The position numbers and the translations under genes are program-made. Below the pieces are notes generated by a model. It made no database searches, was not told where the DNA came from, and saw only the letters and a list, made by a program, of their open reading frames with translations. DNA of 45,512 nucleotides from Treponema sp. (lineage in GTDB: Bacteria > Spirochaetota > Spirochaetia > Treponematales > Breznakiellaceae): contig JAITCL010000035.1 of assembly GCA_031283105.1 (NCBI GenBank), positions 1 to 45,512 on the forward strand, read 5' to 3'. Below, piece by piece: positions 24,908-34,068 of the stretch. The first letter of the stretch is position 1. Each line of letters starts with the position of its first letter.

Positions 24908-25936
24908 TTATACCGCCTCATTGATTGCAAGCGGTACATCGTCCGTGCAGCCTGATTCCCAGGGGAAGGATTCTGTCCGGTTTTTTACGGAAACGCGCTC
25001 CGGGGGAATTTCCATCAGCGTGGACAATTCACGGCTCAGCGATGCACAGGCTTTGGGGGAGAGTTCAGGTTGAAGGTAAACAGTAAGGGCGGATGCCGCG
25101 GATTTTCCGTGCCGGTTGGGGCCGTTTAAAATAAAAAGCCAGCGCCGTCCGGTTTCGCTTTCGGCAATATCCAAAGTCATACAGACGGCATGGTTTGATA
25201 TTTGGTTGTTCATTTCAAGCAGTATTCTCAACGACACTTTAAATTCCCTGCCGCCTTCGCTGAAACTAAAAGGAAGCGCCAACCAGCGTTGTCCGTTTTT
25301 GCCGGGCAGTCTGTTTAAGAGGGCAAGCAGGGGATTTTTTTCCGCAGTTTCCAGCGCCATTTCTTTAATGCCGGCGGCGGATAAATTGCCGGTTTTGGGG
25401 ACTGCGTTTTCTTTTTCCTGCTCATCAGAATTTTTATGCTGCCGCCGGTTACGTTCATCGGGGTTTTGCCGCTTCTGCCAATCCGGGTAAATGGCTTCGG
25501 CAAACTGTTCAAGCCCTTTCGGGTCAAGCCCTACCCCCTTGCTTTCAGCGGCAGCGGCAGCCAGAGAAAGCGCTTCGCGGTTTTTGGCAACAGTTCCCAA
25601 ATCGGGCGCATTTTCCGTTGCAGGTGTCACTGTTGCTGATGCTGCTGTTGACGGTGATGGCGCTAAAGCCTGACGGCGCATTGCCGCCATCAATTCCGGT
25701 TTGAGGGGCAGGGAAAAAAAACGGGCAAAAGAAATAATAGCGGCAGAAAGTTTATCCATAGGAAGTCCGGCGGCGGCAATCAGGGCGGAAACGGAACGGG
25801 CAGCGGAGGGCGGCGATGTTGCAGAAAGTTTTACTGCCTGTGGTGACGGCTGTATTTTTAATGTTGAATTTTGTACAGACGGCTTAGGAGTGAATTTGCC
25901 ATCAGCAATGCCGGAAGTTTTTTGCATATACACCAT
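24908..25936 (-). CDS. FliK-like hook-length control-related protein
   Basis: 342 residues. The N-terminal half is low-complexity and rich in Ser, Ala, Pro and Thr; the C-terminal half is folded (WLALPFSFSEGGREFKVSLRILLEMN, MTLDIAESETGRRWLF, LTVYLQPELSPKACASLSREL). This is the architecture of FliK-type proteins, and YlqH/FlhB-like genes are typically paired with such partners in other bacteria. Start at 25936 or at the second Met, 25927. The minus-strand TATAAT (25953-25948) sits 11 bases before the first ATG, so the leader is very short. It heads the run to luxS. Confidence 0.7.
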   Translation of the reverse strand: MVYMQKTSGIADGKFTPKPSVQNSTLKIQPSPQAVKLSATSPPSAARSVSALIAAAGLPMDKLSAAIISFARFFSLPLKPELMAAMRRQALAPSPSTAASATVTPATENAPDLGTVAKNREALSLAAAAAESKGVGLDPKGLEQFAEAIYPDWQKRQNPDERNRRQHKNSDEQEKENAVPKTGNLSAAGIKEMALETAEKNPLLALLNRLPGKNGQRWLALPFSFSEGGREFKVSLRILLEMNNQISNHAVCMTLDIAESETGRRWLFILNGPNRHGKSAASALTVYLQPELSPKACASLSRELSTLMEIPPERVSVKNRTESFPWESGCTDDVPLAINEAV

Positions 25937-25947
25937 TTTATTTTATC

Positions 25948-25955
25948 ATTATAAT
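25948..25955. promoter_or_regulatory. shared bidirectional -10 element
   Basis: ATTATAAT gives TATAAT on both strands: 25950-25955 (+), ending six bases before the ymdB ATG at 25962, and 25953-25948 (-) for the FliK-like gene. A possible + strand -35, TATACA, is at 25927-25932 (17-bp spacer). The start codons of the two genes are only 25 bases apart. Confidence 0.6.
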
Positions 25956-25961
25956 AACACA

Positions 25962-26762
25962 ATGAATATTGTGCGGGCGGCGATGATTGGCGATGTGGTC
26001 GGCGAGCCTGGACTCAAGGCGTTAGAGGATACTCTGCCCAAAATAATTAAAGATAACGCCGTGGATTTTACCGTGGCTAACGGTGAAAATTCCGCGGACG
26101 GTTTTGGCATGACCGACGTTACCCTGAAACGAATACTGGCCTGCGGCGTTGATGTGGTGACATCGGGGAACCATGTTTGGGAAAAGCGGGAATTTTGGCC
26201 AACCATTGATCCTGTTAAAAAAATACTGCGTCCGGCAAATTATTCCGGCAATGCGCCGGGACGGGGCTGGCTTTGTACGGAAAAAGCCGGCGCAAACTGG
26301 ATTATCATTAATTTACAGGGACGGGAATTTATGACACCCATTGATTGTCCGTTCCGCTCTTTTGACGCTATTATTGCTGAATCAACCACGCCCGGAACGT
26401 TTCCCATTATCATGGTAGATTTTCATGCTGAATCAAGCCGCGAAAAAGAGGCCCTGGGCCACTACCTGGACGGACGGGCAACGCTGCTTGCCGGTACGCA
26501 CACCCACGTTCAAACTGCCGATGAGCGCATCCTGCCCAAAGGAACCGCCTACATTACCGATTTGGGCATGACCGGCATTACCGATAGTGTCATTGGCATG
26601 GACGTTAAAATCTGCCTTGACCGGACGCGCAAGCAGGTGTTGTACCGCATGGAACCTGCCACCAATAATCAGACCGGCGGCACAAGCGGCGCCGAAGTGC
26701 AGGGCATTATTGCGGAAATTGATATTGAATCAGGAAAAGCCGTGTCCGTTAGGCGAATTTAA
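25962..26762 (+). CDS. ymdB: YmdB family metallophosphoesterase
   Basis: 266 residues from 25962; the frame is open upstream to 25701 but that part overlaps the divergent gene and is not protein-like. AMIGDVVGEPG, FTVANGENSADGFGMT, VVTSGNHVWEKRE, IMVDFHAESSREKEALG and LLAGTHTHVQTADERILP form the complete metal-binding set of the TIGR00282/YmdB family. Members hydrolyse 2',3'-cyclic nucleotides and affect sporulation or biofilm in Bacillus; the role in spirochaetes is not known. The stop lies two bases before the convergent GerMN gene's stop. Promoter position predicts a leaderless mRNA. Confidence 0.93.
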   Translation: MNIVRAAMIGDVVGEPGLKALEDTLPKIIKDNAVDFTVANGENSADGFGMTDVTLKRILACGVDVVTSGNHVWEKREFWPTIDPVKKILRPANYSGNAPGRGWLCTEKAGANWIIINLQGREFMTPIDCPFRSFDAIIAESTTPGTFPIIMVDFHAESSREKEALGHYLDGRATLLAGTHTHVQTADERILPKGTAYITDLGMTGITDSVIGMDVKICLDRTRKQVLYRMEPATNNQTGGTSGAEVQGIIAEIDIESGKAVSVRRI

Positions 26763-26764
26763 AC

Positions 26765-27583
26765 TTAATTTCTTTTTATGGGATTTCTGATCATTATTCC
26801 TTCGATTAAAAAATCTACGGTTTGACCTTCGATTTGTATTTGCACATCCTGTACATTGGGAAATTCGGTGGCTGTCCAGACTATTTGTTTAAGCTGGGCG
26901 GCGCAGCCTTCCCTGCCCAGGGGGTTGTAGCGAAATTCTTCGTTGAAGTTGAGGTAAACGGTATTTTGCCTGACCTGCGCGGAAATGAGCCGTGTACCGG
27001 ACGGCACAAAGTTGACAAGACCGCGGTTTTTTTCTTCGGCGGTTGGTCCGGCAAGCACGGCATTCAGGCAGTCAAGCAGAGGGGAATCCGAAACTTTGAT
27101 TTTCCGGTTAACTTTTGTCAACAGCATATCGTCGCCGCCGTCCCGCATAAAATAGATGCTCCGGTCGCGGGTTTCGGCGGGCTTTTCCGCAGGCTGGGCG
27201 GCGGGCGGCTGACTGGCCGTTTCCTGCGCCTTTGGCTGTTCCGCCGGTTTTTCCGGCGCAGTTTTCTCTTTGGGTGTCTCTTTCACCGCAGACGGTTTTT
27301 CAACCGGCGCTTTTTCTGACGGTTTTGCCGCCGGTGGTTTTTCGGACTGGGGGTTTTGCCCGGAATCCGGCGGTTTCTCCGGTGCGGGCTGTTCTGTGGC
27401 GATGTTTTTTTGGGGGATATTCACGCCTTTTTTGACTTTCGGCAAAAGCACAAAAAAGGCCGTAATCAGAATAATGAAAAAAAGCACCCAAAAAATCATT
27501 GAGACGGGCGCACGGTCAGCCTTTCCCGATGGTTTTCTCCCGGAATTTCTGGTTCTTTGAACGCCTGTTTTCCGAACAGCCAT
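26765..27583 (-). CDS. membrane-anchored GerMN domain protein
   Basis: 272 residues. The N-terminus is basic and cytoplasmic, with one TM helix at about 29-48 (MIFWVLFFIILITAFFVLL), then ~90 residues of Pro/Glu/Lys/Ala repeats (EKPPAAKPSEKAPVEKPS), then a GerMN domain (DSPLLDCLNAVLAGPTAEEK, VPSGTRLISAQVRQNTVYLNFNEEF). GerMN is an envelope binding domain found also in lipoproteins. The long spacer suggests it spans the cell wall. TTGACC-17-TATCAT ends five bases before the ATG (leaderless layout). Confidence 0.88.
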   Translation of the reverse strand: MAVRKTGVQRTRNSGRKPSGKADRAPVSMIFWVLFFIILITAFFVLLPKVKKGVNIPQKNIATEQPAPEKPPDSGQNPQSEKPPAAKPSEKAPVEKPSAVKETPKEKTAPEKPAEQPKAQETASQPPAAQPAEKPAETRDRSIYFMRDGGDDMLLTKVNRKIKVSDSPLLDCLNAVLAGPTAEEKNRGLVNFVPSGTRLISAQVRQNTVYLNFNEEFRYNPLGREGCAAQLKQIVWTATEFPNVQDVQIQIEGQTVDFLIEGIMIRNPIKRN

Positions 27584-27588
27584 AGTGT

Positions 27589-27617
27589 ATGATACGGCAA
27601 AGCAGGAAAGGGGTCAA
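27589..27617 (-). promoter_or_regulatory. promoter of the GerMN gene (leaderless type)
   Basis: TTGACC (27617-27612), 17-bp spacer, TATCAT (27594-27589), then five bases to the ATG at 27583. No Shine-Dalgarno fits in between. Confidence 0.7.
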
Positions 27618-27639
27618 TTATCCAAATAAAATATCAGCA

Positions 27640-27668
27640 TTGACAGAAATGACCGGACAGTATATGAT
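27640..27668 (+). promoter_or_regulatory. promoter of glgP (leaderless type)
   Basis: TTGACA (27640-27645), 17-bp spacer, TATGAT (27663-27668), then six bases to the ATG at 27675. The expected transcription start is the A of the start codon. Confidence 0.8.
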
Positions 27669-27674
27669 TTTCTT

Positions 27675-30215
27675 ATGAATATATCCACATACACAGTAAA
27701 ACCGAAGCTGCCGGCTTCCCTTAAGCCCCTGGAAGAGATTGCCCGCAATCTCTGGCTTTCATGGAATTATGATGCGATTCAGCTATATATCAGGCTGGAT
27801 TATGACGTATGGATGCAATCCCAGCAGAGTCCGGTACGGACTTTGGGTATGGTCAGCCAGGAACGGCTTGCCCAGGTAGCCAAAGATGATTCGTATTTGG
27901 CTGCCCTCAAGGAAGTGTATACCCGTTTCCAAAACTACAAAAAAGGCGAAACCTGGTACCGGGGCAGCCATAAGGATGTTGTAGCTTACTTTTCGATGGA
28001 ATACGGCATGGATACTTCCCTCCCCATTTATTCGGGGGGCTTGGGAATCCTTTCAGGCGACCACATGAAAACATCTTCCGATATGGGGCTTCCCTTGGTC
28101 GGTATAGGGTTGCTGTACCGGCAGGGATATTTTACGCAAATGCTCAATGCGGACGGTTTTCAGCAGGAAAGTTACCCGGAAAACGACTGGTACAATATGC
28201 CGGTTGAGCGCAAAAACGGCAAAGACGGCAAGCCGCTCAAGATTTCCGTGGATTTGGCGGGACGTCAGGTAGTTGCCCAGATTTGGGAAGTAAAAGTAGG
28301 CCGCTCCTCGCTGTATCTGCTTGACACCAATATCGAAGAAAACGCTCCCGACATTCGCAATATCACCGCGGCGCTGTACGGCGGCGATAAGGAAACCCGA
28401 ATGCAGCAGGAAATTCTTCTGGGGATAGGCGGTATTCGCGCCCTGCGCGCCCTGGGGATTAACCCCGCCGCTACCCACATGAACGAAGGCCATGCGGCTT
28501 TCCTGGGTCTTGAGCGTATCCGCGAAATTATGACCGAGAAAAATTTTACCTTTGATGAAGCAAAAGAAGCGGTCTGGCCTACCAATATTTTCACTACCCA
28601 CACTCCGGTTCCCGCAGGCAATGAACGTTTTGAAATTAACATGATGGAAAAATATTTCCGTTCCTGGCCGCAGATTCTGGGTATATCCTGGAAAGATTTC
28701 CTCGGTTTGGGGCGGGTTAATACGTATGATGAGAAAGAATCTTTCTGCCTCACCGTGCTGGCCCTTAAACTGGCGGCTTATGCCAACGGCGTTGCCAAAC
28801 TGCATGGGGTCGTTTCCCGTCAAATGTGGCAGGGTCTGTGGCCGGGGCTCCCGATAGACGAAATCCCCATCGGCCATGTAACCAACGGCGTCCATTCCCG
28901 CACCTGGGTTTCCAGCGGTATGCTGGAACTGCTTGACCGCTACTTTGGCCCCCATTTCGAGAATAAGCCGACCGATTTGGCAATTTGGGACCGCATGGAC
29001 CGTATCAGCGATGAGGAATTGTGGCGCACCCATGAACGCCGCCGCGAGCGGCTGGTGGCCTTTGTCCGCGAGCGTGTCCGCGAACAGTACAAACGTACCG
29101 GCGCGGTAGAACGCCGTGTCCGGCAGGCGGAAGACGCCCTGTCGCCCTACGCCCTTACCCTGTGTTTTGCCCGCCGCTTTGCCACGTACAAGCGGGGCAA
29201 TCTGTTGCTGCGCGATCCTGAGCGGCTCCTGCGGCTGGTCAAGGACAACGACCGCCCCATTCAGCTTATTTTCGCCGGCAAGGCCCACCCCCACGATATG
29301 CCCGGCAAGGAACTTATCCGCGAACTTATCCATTTTGCCGAAAAATATGATGTCACCAGCCGTATCGTGTTTGTTGAAAATTACGATATGACCGTTGCCA
29401 AGTACCTTACATCGGGCGGCGATGTGTGGCTCAACACGCCACGGCGGCCAATGGAAGCGTCCGGTACCAGCGGCATGAAAGCCGCGATGAACGGCGTCCT
29501 TAACTGTTCCATCATGGACGGCTGGTGGGATGAAGCGTATAACCCCGAAGTAGGCTGGGCTATCGGCCACGGCGAACAGTATGTGGACGAACATCTTCAG
29601 GACGATGTGGAAAGCAAGGCCCTCTATGATCTTCTTGAAAGGGATATTGTTCCCCTGTTTTACCAGCGCGGCAGGGACGGCCTTCCCCGCGAATGGATAA
29701 AGAGAATGAAGGACTGTATGCGCCAGATAGGTCATTCAATGTCCAGCCACCGTATGTTGATGGATTATTCCAATATGTCCTACTTCCCGGCGCTTAAAAA
29801 CTACCGCGGGCTGGTCAAAGATAATTACGCCGAAGCAAAATCCCTTGCGGCGTATTTTGCCAAACTGCAGGATTCCTGGGACAGCCTTAAAATCGTCAAG
29901 ATTGAAGCCAACACCAAGCCGGTAATGCAACGGGGTGATCCGCTCAATGTCACCGCCTATGTTGATTTGGGAAAAATGTCACCTAATGAATTGCAGGTGG
30001 AACTGTACCACGGCACGGTGTCAAACCAAAGCAGGGAAATAACCAATGCCCGCAAAACCGAAATGAAGTGGACCGGCAGCAAGGACAATCTGAACCTGTA
30101 TCATGTGCGGGTGGAATGTGTCGACACAGGCATCCAGGGCCACACGGTGCGAATTCTGCCCAAACATGACGCGTTGATTCACCCCTACCGCACAGGTTTT
30201 ATTAAATGGGCCTGA
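27675..30215 (+). CDS. glgP: alpha-glucan (glycogen/maltodextrin) phosphorylase
   Basis: 846 residues. N-terminal LPASLKPLEEIARNLWLSWNYDA and YFSMEYG plus GGLGILSGDHMK define the TIGR02094-type phosphorylase. ATHMNEGHAAFLGLERI and THTPVPAGNERF line the active site, and EASGTSGMKAAMNG holds the PLP lysine at about residue 602. It releases glucose-1-phosphate from alpha-1,4-glucans with phosphate. The C-terminal extension (SPNELQVELYHGTV) is normal for the longer members. The next gene overlaps its end by 10 bases. Confidence 0.95.
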   Translation: MNISTYTVKPKLPASLKPLEEIARNLWLSWNYDAIQLYIRLDYDVWMQSQQSPVRTLGMVSQERLAQVAKDDSYLAALKEVYTRFQNYKKGETWYRGSHKDVVAYFSMEYGMDTSLPIYSGGLGILSGDHMKTSSDMGLPLVGIGLLYRQGYFTQMLNADGFQQESYPENDWYNMPVERKNGKDGKPLKISVDLAGRQVVAQIWEVKVGRSSLYLLDTNIEENAPDIRNITAALYGGDKETRMQQEILLGIGGIRALRALGINPAATHMNEGHAAFLGLERIREIMTEKNFTFDEAKEAVWPTNIFTTHTPVPAGNERFEINMMEKYFRSWPQILGISWKDFLGLGRVNTYDEKESFCLTVLALKLAAYANGVAKLHGVVSRQMWQGLWPGLPIDEIPIGHVTNGVHSRTWVSSGMLELLDRYFGPHFENKPTDLAIWDRMDRISDEELWRTHERRRERLVAFVRERVREQYKRTGAVERRVRQAEDALSPYALTLCFARRFATYKRGNLLLRDPERLLRLVKDNDRPIQLIFAGKAHPHDMPGKELIRELIHFAEKYDVTSRIVFVENYDMTVAKYLTSGGDVWLNTPRRPMEASGTSGMKAAMNGVLNCSIMDGWWDEAYNPEVGWAIGHGEQYVDEHLQDDVESKALYDLLERDIVPLFYQRGRDGLPREWIKRMKDCMRQIGHSMSSHRMLMDYSNMSYFPALKNYRGLVKDNYAEAKSLAAYFAKLQDSWDSLKIVKIEANTKPVMQRGDPLNVTAYVDLGKMSPNELQVELYHGTVSNQSREITNARKTEMKWTGSKDNLNLYHVRVECVDTGIQGHTVRILPKHDALIHPYRTGFIKWA

Positions 30216-30916
30216 GACAGACATACCGGTATTTCGATGTTATAATGGCGCTTTTTGTCGCCATTCTCGTTTTGAGTAACATCGCTTCTTCGGCCAAAAT
30301 CGTTGACCTCGGCTTTTCTCTTTGTGGAATCCGTCTGGCTTTTGACGGCGGCACCCTGCTTTTCCCGTTGGCGTATGTGCTGGGGGATGTGCTTACCGAG
30401 GTCTACGGCTTTAAGGCGTCCCGGCGGGTCATTTACACCGGATTTGCGGTACTGGCGTTTTCTGCGCTGGTATTCTTTGTACTGCGTATCCTGCCGGCGG
30501 AAAGTTCATGGGAAGCCGAAACCGGCAGCGCTGCCTATAACGCCGTTCTTGGCGGCATGAGTTCCGGCGGCATTGTTCTGGCAAGTTTGGCCGGATACCT
30601 GATAGGGGAATTTTTCAACTCCGTGCTGCTTTCAAAAATCAAAGTGATGATGCAGGGGCGGCTGCTTTGGTTCAGGGCTATCGCTTCCAGTTTGGTGGGC
30701 GAGCTGCTGGACAGTTTTATTTTTGTGTCAATCGCGTGTCTCACCGGGGTTTTTGGCTGGGATCTTTTTGTTACACTGGTATTAACCAACTATATCCTGA
30801 AATGCCTTATCGAAGCGTTGGTCTTACCGGCCACTTATGCGGCAGTGCGTCTGCTGAAAAACCGCGAAGGAATCGATGTGTACGATGTAGGGGTGAAGTA
30901 CTTCCCTATTGGGTAA
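30206..30916 (+). CDS. yhhQ: queuosine precursor transporter (YhhQ/VUT family)
   Basis: 236 residues with six or so hydrophobic helices (for example IMALFVAILVLSNIASSAKIV, LLFPLAYVLGDVLTEVYG). PLAYVLGDVLTEVYGFKASRRVI and the later SSLVGELLDSFIFVSIA are the family signatures, including the conserved acidic residues. It imports a 7-deazaguanine precursor of queuosine. Translation is coupled to glgP by a 10-base overlap, an unusual partner. It converges with the DUF4143 ATPase gene, 19 bases away. Confidence 0.93.
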   Translation: MGLRQTYRYFDVIMALFVAILVLSNIASSAKIVDLGFSLCGIRLAFDGGTLLFPLAYVLGDVLTEVYGFKASRRVIYTGFAVLAFSALVFFVLRILPAESSWEAETGSAAYNAVLGGMSSGGIVLASLAGYLIGEFFNSVLLSKIKVMMQGRLLWFRAIASSLVGELLDSFIFVSIACLTGVFGWDLFVTLVLTNYILKCLIEALVLPATYAAVRLLKNREGIDVYDVGVKYFPIG

Positions 30917-30935
30917 ATCGAAGAACGGATACCTT

Positions 30936-32195
30936 TTACTCTTGCATCCACAAATACTGTACCGGAACAGCCCATATTTTGCGGCTGACCTGCACAAGGT
31001 CGGAACCGGTATAAATAATAATGCCTTTCATAAACCTGTTCCCTATCGTCTCCTGTAAAGTGTTCATATTGGCCCAATCTTTTTCATTGATGGTGCTGTC
31101 AAGTTTTACCTCTACTCCAACAGTTTTTCCGTTGGGGCTTTCGATGACAAAATCTACTTCCTTACCCTGATTCTGCACCGGATTAAAATGCGACACACTG
31201 TATGAATCAAGTGATTTTGCCGCCTTCATAATCTCGGTGGCGATAAAATTCTCGAATATATGCCCCATTGTGGTCTTGTCGTTTTTATATACGTCATCCA
31301 TATCTCTTTGCATTATATGGCAGAGCAGGCTGGTATCGGTAAAATACAATTTTTTCTGCTTTACAAATTTTTTGTTGAGCCTGTTTGGTTTTGTCCATGA
31401 AGGCAGTTCAAAAGTAAGAAAGGTATTATCGCAGAGGGCCTTATATTTCTCATACGTTTTCGCGTCAAGCCCTGTTTCTTTCATTATATTGGCATTGTTC
31501 AGCAGCCCTCCCGCCCTTTGCGACAATGATACCAGCAACTGATAAATCTTGTCGGGATTCTTGATGTCGGCAAGAGTACGAACATCTCTTTGCAGCAAGG
31601 TGGTAATATAGTCATTGAACCATAGATAACGATTCTTTCTTTTGTCCAGGGCAATTTCCGGAAAAGTCGCATTTGAAATTATGCTAACTATATTGGCGCG
31701 TGAATACTTTCTTGGATATAAATCATCATTCCACAATTTTTTTATAACGTTTACGCCCGTTCCCTTTATTTCAGATGCAGAGAACGGGTACAGGGTTAAG
31801 ATTGACAACCTGCCAACAAGCGCATCGGCCAATTTAGGCAGGGCAAATATATTCGCCGAACCCGTCAGCACATACAGGGCGCGGCTTTTATCGGTAAGAC
31901 GTTTTTCATCTACAATTATCTTGAGGTTGCGGAACAATTCAGGGGCAAGCTGAACTTCATCCATTACATTGAGCCTGTTATTCGGTAACTGCTGCAAAAA
32001 ACCTGCGGGATCATTCCGGGCAAAAAACAAATGAACCGGATTATCGAAAGTGATATAATTCAAATTTTTTCCGACAGATATATTCTGGACTAAAGTTGAT
32101 TTTCCGCATTGTCTTGATCCGTTCAGATATAACAAAGGTCTTGTTCTTACCGTTTTTTTAAGGGTATCTTCCAATAGCCTGTGTATATAATCCAT
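30936..32195 (-). CDS. AAA_14 ATPase with DUF4143
   Basis: 419 residues. Walker A GSRQCGKST at 26-34, Walker B around LNVMDEVQLAPELF, and sensor region YVLTGSANIF. The C-terminal half contains the DUF4143 nuclease-like fold (GHIFENFIATEI, then VDFVIESPNGKTVGVEVKLD with the D...ExK set). These proteins are common in gut bacteria and treponemes, often as accessory, multi-copy genes with unproven functions. It is inserted between housekeeping genes and has its own palindrome-containing promoter. An AGGAGG site precedes the ATG. Confidence 0.93.
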   Translation of the reverse strand: MDYIHRLLEDTLKKTVRTRPLLYLNGSRQCGKSTLVQNISVGKNLNYITFDNPVHLFFARNDPAGFLQQLPNNRLNVMDEVQLAPELFRNLKIIVDEKRLTDKSRALYVLTGSANIFALPKLADALVGRLSILTLYPFSASEIKGTGVNVIKKLWNDDLYPRKYSRANIVSIISNATFPEIALDKRKNRYLWFNDYITTLLQRDVRTLADIKNPDKIYQLLVSLSQRAGGLLNNANIMKETGLDAKTYEKYKALCDNTFLTFELPSWTKPNRLNKKFVKQKKLYFTDTSLLCHIMQRDMDDVYKNDKTTMGHIFENFIATEIMKAAKSLDSYSVSHFNPVQNQGKEVDFVIESPNGKTVGVEVKLDSTINEKDWANMNTLQETIGNRFMKGIIIYTGSDLVQVSRKIWAVPVQYLWMQE

Positions 32196-32213
32196 TTTTG
32201 CCCTCCTATATTT

Positions 32214-32261
32214 TATGGTATCACGATACCATATTTTATTGGATTACAATACCAGTGTCAA
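32214..32261 (-). promoter_or_regulatory. promoter and palindromic operator of the DUF4143 ATPase
   Basis: TTGACA (32261-32256), 17-bp spacer, TAAAAT (32238-32233). Directly downstream is a perfect palindrome, TATGGTATC-AC-GATACCATA (32214-32233), over the expected start site. The half-site TGGTAT recurs within the spacer. This looks like a repressor site; no regulator gene is adjacent. Confidence 0.75.
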
Positions 32262-32282
32262 GCAATATGCGGTAAAAAGTTT

Positions 32283-34058
32283 TTAGCTCTTATTTGCTAT
32301 TTTTGCCCAGGTGTCCCGCAGACCGATGGTTTTGTTAAAGACAGGCCGCCCATCCACCCCGGTGTCGGGGTCGCGGGCAAAATACCCCAGACGTTCAAAT
32401 TGAAAAACTGCCTCCGGCGCGGCTTTTGCCAGGCAGGATTCGCCCCAGGCATCGGCAATTACTTCCAGCGAATGAGGGTTGAGGTTGTCGGTAAATTCGC
32501 CGGCAGTGCCGTCGGGCCGGGGGGCAATTTCCATTGGCTTTTCAACACTGAACAGGTAATCGTACAAACGCGCCTGAAGCGGCACGGCCTGGGCTGCGGA
32601 AACCCAGTGAATCGTACCTTTTACCCGGCGATTGTCCGGGGCATTGCCGCCTCTGGTTTCGGGGTCATAAGTGCAGCGCACGGCAGTAATGTTTCCCGCA
32701 GCATCTTTGTCAAAGCCGGTACAGGTAACGATATACGCATAACGCAGCCGGACGGCATTGCCGGGGAACAACCGGAAATATTTGGGCGGCGGGACTTCCG
32801 CAAAATCATCCTGTTCTATCCACAATTCGCGGGAAAAACTTATGCTGCGCTTTCCGGCGCTTTCATCTTCGGGGTTGTTTACCGCTTCAAGTTCTTCGAT
32901 TTTACTTTCGTCCCAGTTCTCGATAATTAGTTTTAGCGGTTTCAAAACCGCCATTACCCGCAACGCCCGCTTGTTCAAATCTTCACGCAGGCAGTATTCC
33001 AGAAAGGCAATGTCTACCATGCTGTCGGTTTTGGCAATGCCGATTCGGGAGACAAAACTGCGGATTGCCTGCGGCGTGTAACCCCGGCGGCGCAGACCCG
33101 CAATAGTGGGCAAACGGGGATCATCCCAGCCGGAAACGTATTTGTCCTGCACCAGCTTGAGCAGCCAGCGCTTGCTCATTACCGTGTGGCTCAGGTTAAG
33201 CCGCGCAAACTCAATTTGCCGTGAAGGAAAAACTTCCGCCTCGCTGATAAACCAGTCATACAAAGGCCGATGAATCTCGTATTCCAGGGAACACAGGGAA
33301 TGGGTGATGCCTTCTTTTGCGTCCGACAATGGATGCTGAAAATCATACATGGGATAGATGCACCAGGAATTGCCGGTACGGTAATGGGTTTCGCGGCGTA
33401 TGCGGTACATCACCGGGTCTCGCAGCAGCAGGTTGGGATGGGTCATGTCGATCTTGGCCCGCAGGGTTTTTGCCCCATCAGAAAATTCACCGGTGCGCAT
33501 ACGGGCAAAAAGATCCAGATTTTCTTCGACAGAACGGTCGCGGTAGGGGCTGTTCCGGCCCGGCGGCGTTATGGTTATGTTGTTTTTGTCCGGGACTGCC
33601 GTCCCCCGGTACTCGCTGATTTCCGCATCGGAAAGATCATCAACATAGGCCTTTCCCTTTTTGATAATTTTTACGGCAAGCTCGTACAGGTATTCGTAAT
33701 AGTCCGATGCGTAATACTCCCGGTCTTCCCAATCGTAGCCCATCCATTTTATATCGCGCTTGATTGCTTCAACATAAGAGACATCTTCTTTTTCGGGGTT
33801 GGTGTCGTCAAAGCGGAGATTGCACTTTCCGCCAAAACGCTCCGCCATGCTAAAATCAATATAGAACGCCTTGCAATGGCCGATGTGCAGCCAGCCGTTT
33901 GGTTCCGGCGGAAAGCGGGTATGCACATAAGTGGCACGGCCCGATGCCAAATCTTCTTTTATAAATTCACTGATAAAATCTGACCCGGCGGTATCCGCAG
34001 CATCGCCAATGGCGGCATTTTCTACCCTGCCGGTTTCGTCATTATCTGCAATAGCCAT
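32283..34058 (-). CDS. glnS: glutaminyl-tRNA synthetase
   Basis: 591 residues. Class I signature [15 protein letters not shown] with HIGH at 58-61, [15 protein letters not shown], and a VMSKRWL element in place of KMSKS. The C-terminal anticodon-binding beta-barrels are present ([30 protein letters not shown]). It charges tRNA-Gln directly. The ATG has an AAAGGAG site. The N-terminus is ~25 residues longer than in many homologs. Confidence 0.96.
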   Translation of the reverse strand: MAIADNDETGRVENAAIGDAADTAGSDFISEFIKEDLASGRATYVHTRFPPEPNGWLHIGHCKAFYIDFSMAERFGGKCNLRFDDTNPEKEDVSYVEAIKRDIKWMGYDWEDREYYASDYYEYLYELAVKIIKKGKAYVDDLSDAEISEYRGTAVPDKNNITITPPGRNSPYRDRSVEENLDLFARMRTGEFSDGAKTLRAKIDMTHPNLLLRDPVMYRIRRETHYRTGNSWCIYPMYDFQHPLSDAKEGITHSLCSLEYEIHRPLYDWFISEAEVFPSRQIEFARLNLSHTVMSKRWLLKLVQDKYVSGWDDPRLPTIAGLRRRGYTPQAIRSFVSRIGIAKTDSMVDIAFLEYCLREDLNKRALRVMAVLKPLKLIIENWDESKIEELEAVNNPEDESAGKRSISFSRELWIEQDDFAEVPPPKYFRLFPGNAVRLRYAYIVTCTGFDKDAAGNITAVRCTYDPETRGGNAPDNRRVKGTIHWVSAAQAVPLQARLYDYLFSVEKPMEIAPRPDGTAGEFTDNLNPHSLEVIADAWGESCLAKAAPEAVFQFERLGYFARDPDTGVDGRPVFNKTIGLRDTWAKIANKS

Positions 34059-34068
34059 TGATGCTCCT

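Noticed and set aside
28053-29735. 560-residue minus-strand open frame inside glgP
   Set aside because: A shadow of glgP, whose phosphorylase motifs are complete on the + strand.
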